A stretch of 64,000 nucleotides of DNA from Symsagittifera roscoffensis (Eukaryota > Xenacoelomorpha > Acoela > Convolutidae): positions 56,080,467 to 56,144,466 of the forward strand of contig NC_087068.1 in the NCBI RefSeq assembly GCF_963678635.1, given 5' to 3'. Numbering within the stretch: the stretch's first letter is position 1; each line of letters starts with the position of its first letter. The notes below the pieces were generated by a model that saw nothing but the letters and a program-made list of their open reading frames with translations, had not been told where the DNA came from and ran no database searches. The position numbers and the translations under genes were made by a program. Shown one piece after another: positions 12,401-24,400 of this stretch.

Positions 12401-15400
12401 ATATCGCGCGTTAATTGTCCCAAATTGGTCAAAATGGCAATCTTTAAACCCTCATAACTTTACGAAAAATGATCACAGGAGAAATATCTTTTCAAATTTG
12501 AGCTCAGGACAACAATAGCTTTCGAATGATATAAGAAAATTCCGTCAAAAATGGCTAGTTAAAAAGTCGAAATTTGTCTGAAGAAAAAAAAAACCCACCC
12601 CGAGCACAAATATTCCGTTACTTTCGTATCGAAAGTCGGAACAATAACTTCAACGATGAATTTTGTTTGAGCGGTTTTAAGTTCTGGCTCCGCAATTATT
12701 GCGCAAGGAATTAAGCGTGCGATTGTTATGCTCTTGATTAGCAAGCAATGTCAATTCGCGCCATATATTTTTTCTTGTAAACAACTTGTCCAACAAACAA
12801 AATCACTGAATCATTTTCCTAATTTGCTTTTTGTCAGACATGTTGGGACATGTCTCCAACAGGAATATTTCGAGGATGTTTGCATTTGAAATACCCGTTG
12901 TATTCAAGATTTGTTTTAATGTTGGTTTTAATGTTGGTTTTTTCTTGTTTTCTCGGCTTGAAAGTTTTCTGGAATTTACCTAATTGGCTTAATCGCGTCT
13001 ACCGGTTCGATAATAATTTCATATTCACTTGTTTTATTTGTCTTTCCTAGCTTTTCTCGACATTTTCAATAAAAAACTTTGACTTAGCGGCTTTTGAAAA
13101 AATCAATTTCTTCGAAATTCGAGAAAAATAGTATCAACGGTGAAACATCTTTTCAGTTTTGAGCTCAATGACATCAATGTCTGATTGTATAAATACTCCA
13201 TTCGAAAATGTATATTCAAAAAGTATCAATATTCGATACTTTCGAAAGTCGGCAGAATTAAAAAGATGCTAATTGTGCTTAAACGACGAATAGTAAGATG
13301 GACAAAAAACACAAAAGACTATCTTAAAAAACAAAAAAATCAAGCAACAAACTTGGTCGTGTAGTGAATTTTGGTTTGTCGAGTTCGCCAGCGATGGCCC
13401 TTGAGAATCTTCTAGAAGTTTCTCAGGTGGCGGAGGGACATAAAACTGACTGATTAATGCATCAACGTCGGCATCGTCATCGACGTCATTCTGCCTGCAA
13501 TAATCCAGAGATCCCGAACTTATCCTTGTCTGAGAAGTTTCTGCATCAGCGCTTGATGATGTCGAAGAGTCCTGAGGAGCTGCGGGCGTATACGCAAATG
13601 TTTCCGAGTTTTCCCTCTCTATTTGAGAAGTAGTTTTAAAGCTATCACCATATACTGGTTCCCGATGTAATCTTAAATTAACAGTACTGGCGCCAGGCTT
13701 ATATTGAACAGAATTTTCTTCCGACTGCTTTTGGACTCTTTTGTCAATTGAAGTTGCCGGGTTTTCGACATTATCGTTGTCGACTACCTGAGACTTTCGT
13801 TTATTGATTGCCGCCAATAAGTCTCCTTGAAATAAGGAAACTGGTTGTTCGGGTTGTTTATATTGAATAGTTTGGGTCTCGGTTACAATTACACTAGAAG
13901 GCGAACACAAAGCAAAGTCCTCGACGTTTGATACGGATCCGGATTTTGATTTCGCCGATTCTGGGACAGTTGAAACTCGATAAGTATGTTTCGTATAGGA
14001 GTCTTCATCCGAATCTCCGCTCGGCAAATTAAGTTTTTCGACTTTCTGGGAATATTTAGTAAGCCGAACATGTTTATCTTCGTTAAACTCGGAATCTGAA
14101 TCTTCGTCGTCGTCGTCTTCGAGTTGTGCGAGTGGCTGGTTCCGCGCATCTTGCATCATCTGGAGCTCGGACTCACGGTTTTTCAAACCCGAACCAAATT
14201 GGTGTGGGTTATTATCAGTGTTATTGTAAACTGATTCGCTGATCTCGGGTATCGTAGAAGTCGTACTCGTGTTATCATCAGCGCCGGACTCGTTCTCGGA
14301 ATCCGAATAATCAGGTGAAGGTAACTTGAATCCCTCGGAAGGTGAAGGTTGTTCGGGTTCTGATGACATTTGGGTCGACGAACTACTAGCTATGGTAACT
14401 GAGATTTCTTGAGTCTGAACATTTTGCGAAAGCTGCGAAGAGTTTTCTGTTTCTAAACTAATTTCTTTGTTAGTATTCAAAAGTTGCAATTGGGTTGATT
14501 TTTTAGGCTTAAAGCTACTGCTGCCGTTGGCAATCACTGGAATTGCAGACGTGCTAATGCTGTTTTCACTGTGTTGGTTCAGGGCAATTTCTGACATGCG
14601 AAGATTTGTATTGAGGTCTGTTGTTGAAAATTCGGTACTGGAATCTAAGTTGTTATCCAAATATCCTTTCTCTTGTGGTTTCCTCTTGGGTGGGGGTGGG
14701 GGTGCTGGTTTTTTACTTTTGGATAAATTATAGAAAGTGGATTTTAAGGAAGAGTTGATAGCTGGATTTGCAGCATTGTTTGAGCTATCTTTTGACTTGG
14801 ACTTAATGACTGGTTTGTGGTTATTTTGGTTATGGTACGAAATATTGGCGTAAACAGTCTGAGAACCATTCGCTGCGATTTGCAACTCCTCGTCGTCTTC
14901 AATTAAACAGGAATTTCTGGAAGAAGGTACCGCCAAACTTAAAGTAGACGCCGAAGAACTGCTTAATGCTGTTGTTGATTCATTAGTTGAAAACTTCGTT
15001 CGTTCACTCGAGTTTTCGGAATTCGTATTCACAGATTCAGTTGACTCAGAAACCTCCCGGATGTCAAGGGCGCTATGGGAGTACATTTGACTGGACGGAA
15101 GTTTTTTGGCATTTCTAGGCGAGTCTCTTGCGCTTTGAAAAAGCTTTGGTCTAAGAGAATCTTGGGTTCCCGATTGACTGATGTTTGTTGTTCTTGTTGA
15201 GCTATTTGGAGAACTGCTCACTTGAAAGAGGTTTTGTAAACTAGAAGGAGGATTGTTTGCTTGCTTCTGGCGCCCAGCTGTGTTTACAGGTGTAGCGTCT
15301 TCATCTAAATATTAACAGCAAAAAAAAATTACATTTTCATCTTCCCCCACTGCACTGGTAAAAACGGATTTTGTGCTTGAAACTGATTTTGAAGAGTTTG

Positions 15401-18400
15401 TATAAAGACTCATATCTCAGCGGAGAAGTAGGGGGGGGGGGGCTAAAGGGATAATTAGGTTATGCTAATGCATCTCGTGCTGCTTTTCTGCACAATCATA
15501 TATCTGTTATTCTTAATTTTTTTTCCAAAATTTGATTTACGAAAACCTATTGACTGAACTTGACCGTCGATGTCAGTGAAAAAATTATGACAATATTTTA
15601 ATGAGTAAATTACCCAATGAACAATTTTTAGGCAACTTTTAACTGTTATTTTTAGAAGGGGCAAGAAACTGAAAAAGAGCAGAGAGATCTGAAAATTTAA
15701 ACAGGGATTTAAAAAAATTCCTTAAAGGATCGACCGTTAGAACTGAACAACTCAAAACCTGCTCCTTTCCCAGGTAGATTAGAGGTCTTAAACTAAATTA
15801 GCGGCTGAAGATTAGTTAGCAGTACTAACCACTCGCTTCTCTGTGTGGAGGAAGTTGATCCAGAGAAGGACTCTTGATTCTGTTCAAAGACAATGAGGTG
15901 TTTGGGTTCCTCTGAGGAGGTTGAGGAGCTCCTAAAAGTCAAGCGATTATTGACTCATAAAATTAATGAACAAGGAATTATCTTCGGACTCTGCTCCATT
16001 ATAGTTCGCAGAAAATCATCGCCCCATAATGAGAAAATTACAATGTGACCGGGTTGAAAGTTGTTTTTTTTTGTTTGTTTCTAAGCTGGGGGCGGTGCTA
16101 TAATGGAAATGATAATGTCCATGAAATTGTTAAGTCAAAATCTTTCAGCAAACAGGGCGTTTTTACATGTGATGTTAGACATTGGTAGAAAAATAGAACG
16201 AGAACACTTCGAAAACAAAAAGCGCAGACCGTATGAAATTGATACCATAAAAACAACAGTCGAATTGAATTGTATAGAATGTTTACGACTGGGAAAACGT
16301 GCATTTTCCCGACGTTTTGAAATGTCTTTGAAATTATGGTAATAAAAAGACATATACTGGACGACATTGAAAACGCATCAAAAATTGAGCCAAGTGTTTT
16401 TTTGGGTAAAATGGCTGAATAGGTTTTGAAATCATGCATATCAACTCTTGTACAGCACATTGGTTTCACAAAACCCCCAAATTACATATTGAAAGATTTT
16501 TCTTGATTCACAGTTTCAATGAATTTTCAATTATTGCCGTCAGAACTAATGTAAATTTCTAAGCTTCCTTCCCAAGTGCAATTGAAAGCGCTAAGTATTA
16601 TAGTTTATGTTCAGCAAGCGAATGCTTGCAGAAAATAGCTGGCTTTAACTCTAAACGGAATGATTTTGTGGTCGGATTAGTTCATTGAACATAATGAAAA
16701 CTTTCGAGAGCAATTTTTTCCCAAATTGGCCAAACTGCATTTTCAAGCCCCCATGATTTTACAGACCAAAAATCATTGTAATCGAACTTTGTTTTAAATT
16801 TTGACTAAAAGTTTATAGATATTTTTCAAAACAAAGCCAATCGAAGATTGGAAAAGAATAATGAACGCGCGTAAACCTAAAAAAAAGGTAAAGACTGACT
16901 TTGTTGAAAATGTCAACTTTTGAATTTCAAAGACAAAATAGATACCCTTTAAGCTCTTTGAAATTCTAGAACGATCTATGATTGGCGCTTTTTTGATACC
17001 ATTAACCAGACTTGAGAAAACTGTATCAACAGCTAAAGTGTTTAATCCACTGGAAATCTAAAAATTAATTTCCATTTTCGAAACTAGAAATCGTTCACGT
17101 TTTTTTACGCCATTTTCACGTTCGTATTTGGAGAGTGCTATTTACGTCACTTTCAGCAAATGAATTTCAATTGAACTAAAAAAAGTGCATATCTACCTAA
17201 GTGCATTCATAAATGCATCAATATGTATGAATGCACATCTGTATTTATTAGAGACTATAATGCACATTTTAAGACTTTCCTGAAAAAAAAACACAAAAAA
17301 ATCAGCAAGACCTATATACTTAATGATGATTTCAAATTTAACAATTAATTCTCAGCCAATAGCGCAGAGGCAACGCAGATGCGTAGGAAGGCAAATCATT
17401 TGTTCAAGTCCAGGTGGAACTTGATTTTTGCGAATATGCATTTTGGTCTTCTAAAAAAATTCATTTTTTAAAGCCTTTTATGGGTATGTTTTTTTTATTA
17501 GGTTATTTCAAGCAGCAGGGTGTTCGTGAACTTTTAGAAAGTTTTCTTTTTATTTAGTGCATTTTAAAAATTCCTTAAGGGCAAGTAATTGAGTTGCAGT
17601 GTTTGTTGCGGAATTGGTTATATAGTTTTTGTATAAAAAATATTTTAAACATTTTTTTGATTTCTTTTTGGGGCTTAATCATAGTTTTTTTTTTACAGTG
17701 AACAGAATTTTGTAGAAGTAACATCTCAGATTTCTCCTACATAGGTAGATAGTTCGAATTCCGGTGGGATCTCTTTGGAAATTTTTTGAATACAGGTTTG
17801 TCAAATTTTTGTCGATTCTCTCTTTTTGTTTTTTTAACCCTCAATGTAATTGGCTTTGTTTCGGAGATAAAATGTTGCATTCAAGTTGGCTTCAAATTCT
17901 TAAACTTTTTTTAATTCAATTTTTTCCACTTCGATGTTTTTGTTCGAAACTTTGTCGGCTTAGTTAGCGTTCCCGATTGTTGAATTTCCCAATTTAAGAT
18001 ACTTGAAAATTTATTTGTAAATGTTTAAGTTTATTTATTTGTAAAAATTTAAGTTTATTTGGTAGTGTTTATTTTGAAATGTTTTTCACTTTAATTCTTT
18101 TTGTATTTTTACTTCTGGTTCGCACTCTAAGTCGAGCAAGCGACTATCAATCTTTTCTTTTTTTATAATTTCGTTTTTTTTTCTAAATGTTTTTTTTGTA
18201 TGTGTTTTTTTTGTATAATTTGAATGTATGATTTCATCTGATTACAATTTGTAAGTTTTCATTCTGTTTTCATGAATGATTTTTCTACATAATTGATTTT
18301 GTGAAATAAAGACCATGAACTTGTGCAATAAAGTGTCTAACAATAAGGAATTGTTGTTATTGGATTTTGGTCTTCAGTTCAACTTGACGAAATACTAAAA

Positions 18401-21400
18401 ATTTTCCTTTGCACAGTCAATAATTTTTGTATCGCCTCATCCACTTGAAAAACGTAAGTCTGATCCTGTCGGTACATAGTTTTGCGAGTATTTTGAAAAA
18501 GACAAACGAAAACAAGAATACAATCAATCTTTTCTTTTTTTATAATTTCGTTTTTTTTAAAATGTTTTTTGTTCGAAAACAAGAATAGCCAGTTACTGAG
18601 CAAGAAGCACGGAATATTCCGAACATAGTCTTTACAAAACTTCAAAAAAAAAATTTTTTTTTTCAAATTAGGTAAATTATTTTCTGCGTGGTGATTAAAG
18701 GATCTGACGTAAATCTATAACTTAGGCATGGTCGACAGTCATATAAGCAAATTGGACTATTTGTTTTTGTGAAAAATTGACTAGAAAAACGAAAAAATCA
18801 ACAAGAAAATGAAAAAAAAAAATCAAAATTGAATTATTTTGACGTTGTTGGTTTCTAAGATGGCGCAAAAAAAAAATTAAAAACTATTTTAAACCTGATG
18901 TTTGTGTGCTACCTGACGTTTGTTGGTTTCCAAAATGGCGCAAAAAAAAATTAAAAACTATTTTAAACCTGACGTGTGTGTGCTACCTGACGTTGAGTGA
19001 AAAAATAGAGAAAAAATACTAAAACGCACCCGATTGATTGTTAAGTTTCTCCAAATTTTTCAAATGGTCGGAACGGAACAATTAACCACAGGAAAAGCGT
19101 CTGAACATCAATTAGCTAATTTTTTTGTCACAATAGCTCAAGAAAACTTAAGATTATTAAAATGAACATCTGTCAGATTTTCTGCGCCGCAGGCAAAATT
19201 TTTGAAAAAAAAAAAACAGGCCAAAATAGACGTTTTAGGCATTTTTTGGAAAATTTTGACCAAAAATCGCAATTTTGCCGCGCGCACTCCCCCTCAAAAC
19301 TAGTATATTTTGGCACCAAAGTCGCCTTTAGAAAACTTTACGGTCAGTCAGCCAAAAATAGATATCATCCCTCCTCTAAATCCGCTGGTGGTCATAAGTA
19401 AAACCTGTCGGATCTACTCAACAATTACCCCCCTCCCATGGTATCTACTCAAGAATGACCATCCCTCTAAATAAAAGCAGTAAATTAGCCCTAGAGGTTT
19501 CTTTTGAAATTCTAATTTCCTGCATTCTGATAGGCCCAAAATTTGACTTAACCTACTTAACAATTGCCCCTTTCTTGAAAGGTGGAGGTGGGTTGCAATT
19601 TTTAAGTAGATCAAAGCTGTGTGGCATTGTGACTTGCCTATGAGTAGTCGTTTGGAGGATAGGGAAGCATTGGGGTTGAGCATGGCACTAGAGTTGCGGA
19701 AAGGAGTCATGACTTTGATGGTGAAACCCTCATTCGACTGTTTGATCCTCTCCACTAGGTGACTGTGGGTAATGCCCCTCACGTCCTCTCCGTTGAACTG
19801 GAACAAACCACAATTTCAAACCTAATTTTAGGTTTGAAATTTATTTTTTTTTAAATCTTCAGGGTTTGAACTGTAACATGTCACACTTTATTATTAAAAA
19901 ATCATAGCATTGTGTTTTTTTTTGCATTTGGATGAAGTGCAGCTCTTTCTCATCCCATTCTTCCCTCTCATAACTGCTTTTTTATTTAGGCTCCAAGTTC
20001 CCCGGGTCGAGGTCCAGACTTTCGCAACAAATTTTTAGCATGTCCAGACTTTCCCGACCACAATGATCCGTCGCGTCTTTTGCGACCGAGACAGAGATGG
20101 CGCCACCGAAATATCGCGACCCTTATTTGGTTTGAACAGATTTTTGCGACCAAGATTTGCCGTTTCCAGACTTTCGCGACCAAAAAACGCGGTCGGGATT
20201 TTCGCGACCAAGGCGGAGACGGTGCGACCGACCATCACGACTCAAGAAATGGCGCTACCAAACCCAGCCATTTCCAGACTTTCGCGACCGGAAGTGAGTC
20301 TGTGATCTCGACACGGGTCGATAATCATGTCCGTTTATTATACAAATTGAAGGTATTATAAATCGGAAGGAAAAACACTGAAATTCTTTTCTACCAATAT
20401 GCGCATGTATGCATTTAATGAATGATACCCATTGACTCAAAAAAGACCTTGAGCTGAGTTTTGTCTATATGCTTAACATGCTAATTATGATTATTAACGA
20501 AACTTTTATGCTATTCGACTTGTAATGCTATTTAAATGGAATTCATTTTTTCCTTCCTTTTCTTTTCTTATGATTCAATTTTGAGCGTGAGCTTTGAACT
20601 GACCTCGAGGATGAAGTCTCCTGGTCTGAGCCCCGCCTTCTCCGCCGCACCCCCCTTGTCCACACTGTCGAAGTACTGCAGGGCGGGGAACTCAGGGGTG
20701 GGGATAAAGTTGGGCACATTGGCTGAAAAGAAAGAAACAAATTTTTACTAAGCTCAGCTTAAAACCGTAAATGATTTTCTTTTTACTCCTCTATTTGAAC
20801 ACGCTCACACACAAGATCACATACACACATCACCAATTTTGAAGTTTTGGTTTACCCTGTAATATTTTTGTCGTAACTTTCCGTTGAGGTATGAAGAACA
20901 AATGTGTTCTCGATAATTACTGTGTTGATCATGCAAAATTTTAATTCACGACAATTTTGAAAAACTTTTCCTAAAAATTTTCATTTTCTGAGCATTCCGA
21001 AAATACTATACGGACCCTATTTGTCAAAAATCTTCTGCGCCGCAGGCAAAATTAAAAAAAACAGGTCAAAAAAAGCGTTCGACATTTTTTTGGAAAATTT
21101 TGACCAAAAAATTGCGTTTTTCGGTCGATGCTCGCTCACCTCAAAATTATTATATATATTGGCGCCTAAGGCGCCTTTAAAAAAAATTAAAGTTGATTAG
21201 CAAAAAATGGATATCGTAAAATTATACCACAGGGGTGACCCTTTGGAAAAATTTGACCACCACCACCTTACCCCCCCCCCCCCCCCCACCCACGGCACGC
21301 TACTGATTATGACAATGTGAATAAAATTTTTTTGAAAATTAAAAATTAAAAAAAATTTATGTAAGTGTAGGAACTGTGCTTGGAAAAGAAGCAAAATTGC

Positions 21401-24400
21401 GAAATTAATTGAGGCAGACACGATGTTCAGTACCCACCCATGGCGCCTCTGATGACGAATCCGTAGCCCCGTTTCGTTTGCTTCTTCAGCTTCACCTCCC
21501 GCGGGAACCCCTCCCTCCTCGCCCCCTTGTTCCGCCCAAACAGACCCCCACTCCTGTAGGAGCCGCCCTTAATTGTACCTACAATAAAAATGCGAATAAT
21601 GTTAAACATCAATCATAATAGAGGGTTGCAAAAAAATGCAGACAGAAAATTAATTTATAAGAATCAATAGACTCTCTGGAAGTTTTTGCATGCAAACTTT
21701 TGGTTTAACACTGCATTGCAAAGCGTGTAAAGGCTGAAAAATGGCCTCTGCATGAAAAAAAAAACAAAAAAATGAAATAGGTCAATTGCTCTTTTTTTTA
21801 GTTGTCCCTTTTTGGCTTTTATTTTCTTGTGTTCATTAATGTGTTTCAATGATTCTTGTTCCTCTGATAGGTTTTGATGATAATATTTTTGATATTAATT
21901 TTGAATAGTTTGGGAAGTTGGGTTAGTTGTTTGTTGCAGATTAGCAGTGGCCTTGACTGACCTTTCGAGTCTGGCATCTCGACGTGTGAGGAGGGGAACC
22001 AGCCGATCTTGTCTCTCACTCTGCCCTCCAACATGCCATGGTCGCCGACGTACAGAACTGAAAATACATCAAAATAAAAATCATAATAATAATTTTACTT
22101 TCAAGAGGGAAACTTATAACCAAACATTGTAAGAAATTGTACGTTATTTTTGGTGTGTAGAAAGCACATGAACGTTTCAACTGCTCCAAACTATTGAGCA
22201 GGAGCAGACTTAGGGGGGGGGGGGTAGGGAGGTGGACGTTCCTTTCTCAGGTATTCGACCCCTAATCAACCAAAGGTGTATTCTTGTTTAGTGTGGTGTG
22301 TTTACCAAAAAATACCCATAATTAAATTTGTTTTATACAGTTTTTTCAGAGATTGAGCGCACACCTTCTATGGTACTATTATAAGACAAATAACGCGTTA
22401 ATTTTTCTAAAGCAGCCTTCGGCACAAAAACATACTATTTTTAAGAGGGAAAATCCGCGCCGACAAAAACGCAATTTGTAGGTCAAAACTTTGCAAAAGG
22501 TCCCTTGAAACGTCGTTTCTGGCCTTTTTTTGAAAATTTCTGCTACTAGAGCTAGTTATCAGTGACCTTCCTTTGAAACAGTAACAAAATTGAATTTAAT
22601 AAATCGATTCAGTTAAGTTTCAATTCGACATCTGCTTCGATATATTTTTTTTAAATAATAAGATTTTTATTGTAATACCGAGACGTATGGTAATACCTCA
22701 ACGTCGTGAAGGCGTATGCCTGTGACTGATTGCAGGCAAAGTTTTTAACTTTTTTTAAACTTTTTTTGGGAGAGCTTTCAAAAAAAATTTGGTCAACCTA
22801 GAAAAAACTTGAAACATTTTCTTAAAAAATACTCTCCTCCTTGAGAAAATTCCTGATCAGCCACTGCTCTTCAGTCTAACTTAACTTTCAACTTGAAAAA
22901 ACTGTACTTATTTTGACTGGCTAAAATGAAAAAGAAAAAATTATTTGCATCTGAAAAATTGCAGGAATCCAATAAATTATTTTAAAAAATTTTGTAGCTT
23001 ACTTTTCGCGCTAGCATCCAATCATTTCTCGAAAGTAGACAAATTAAATGTTGACGGAGTTAAATATGAAATTTCATTTAAATACACGCAACACCTTTAG
23101 GTAGGATAATGAAACCGGAAGGCTTGTACCTTTCAGAGACGAATTGGCATGAGGTCAAAATAGTTGGTTAACATTTTTTGAAGCCATCGTGTTCGTTTCC
23201 TGTTTCTGCTTTGATTAAACTCAAAACATATTTTGAAAGGTGAATCTCCTTGTCAATTAATGAATGTTTTGTGTACCAATTTTGAAGGAATGATTTCCTT
23301 TCTTTTGTACGAGAAACTGATTTACCTCAAATGGTCAAAATTTTCAAGAACGTTTTTTTTTCTTGACACTGGGAGGGGCAGCTTTATGAAAATCTATTAA
23401 GGTCTTTCGAATCACGGCTGAAAGGGCTTTAATATGATGTTTCACTCAATCCGGTAAAATTTTACCTGTTTGCTCCCGTGAAAAAAAAAACTAGTCGAAA
23501 CGATTGGCCCCGCCTATTTCGTAAACACAAAAGCAAGCACGTGATTCAAACCAGGGCTTTGTGGTTGGTAACTAACTAGTAATTAACATGCTTAATATGA
23601 GAGCCAAAACACATTCTGAACCTGTTTTCATTAGGAACCACACTATTTTTGAGGGAGCAATAAGTAAAATAATAACCTCAATCAACTTTGATGATTATTT
23701 GTGAAACAAAATTTTTTGCACAAAAAAAAGAAAAATGAAATCCATCCAAAGAGAAAATCGTTTCCCAGTTTCAATAGTCGGAACAAAAACATCGAGCCTG
23801 GCAATCCCATCTAAATTTAAAACGAGGTCATTCGATAATATCTGAGAAAGAAAACAAATGAGTCAGTACAAACAGTTTACAACAATTTTTGGGTTTTATA
23901 GTCAACTTTTGTTTTCTGAAAAAACGCTAGTCTACAATTCTCATGCATGGAAACTGTATGACTAGCATTTTTTTAGAAACAAAAAGAAAAAATTACAATC
24001 CAAATTTTTTGTTGCAGGAACCCAAACAACGCTTAATTTTTTCCAGCAATTGAATTAGTTGTTCGTGCCTAGAAATTGCATGACTAGCATTTTTTCATAC
24101 CATTTTTTTCTTGTTATGGAGAGACACCAATTTTGATAACAAAACAACAGAAGAAACCTTTAGAATTCGTTTAGACTCATTTTGCAACTCATTATAAAAT
24201 TTATATGACTAGCATTTTTCCATAGACTAAGTGAATGGAATTGTATGATTAGCATTTTTGGTCTATGGAGGTCAACCCGGGTTGTCAGAGCATCAAAAAT
24301 CTGAGATTGAGGAAAAGGGTCTGCATCCCCCCACCCTAAATTCGGAACATTTTACAGCGTATTTATCTTATTTTTAATTCTTTTGATCAAATGATATCTT

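Larger units (their letters stand above)
11104..12646. mobile_element. Foldback DNA element with ~540-bp inverted arms
   Basis: The left arm (from GTTCCGACTTTCGATACGAA at 11104 to about 11640) reappears inverted from about 12080 to 12646, ending in TTCGTATCGAAAGTCGGAAC. Shared inner blocks include GCGCGATATATTTCGCGC, CTCCGCTTACGCG and the self-complementary GGGCTTCGCCCTGATACGAG. It codes for no transposase, so it is non-autonomous. It sits in SHANK intron 8. I found no convincing target duplication. A partial relative lies at 62199-62612. Confidence 0.85.
15932..19637 (-). other. SHANK intron 6 (GC-AG type)
   Basis: 3.7-kb intron beginning GCAAGT on the minus strand and ending TTTTAG. Its contents are repeat family A, a SINE-like head, local duplications and part of family D, all listed separately. 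No coding exon recognised. Confidence 0.75.

Noticed and set aside
20035-20361. Overlapping ORFs on both strands with 'FATK'-like repeated peptides
   Set aside because: By-product of the GC-rich TTTCGCGACC repeat; frames on both strands are equally open.
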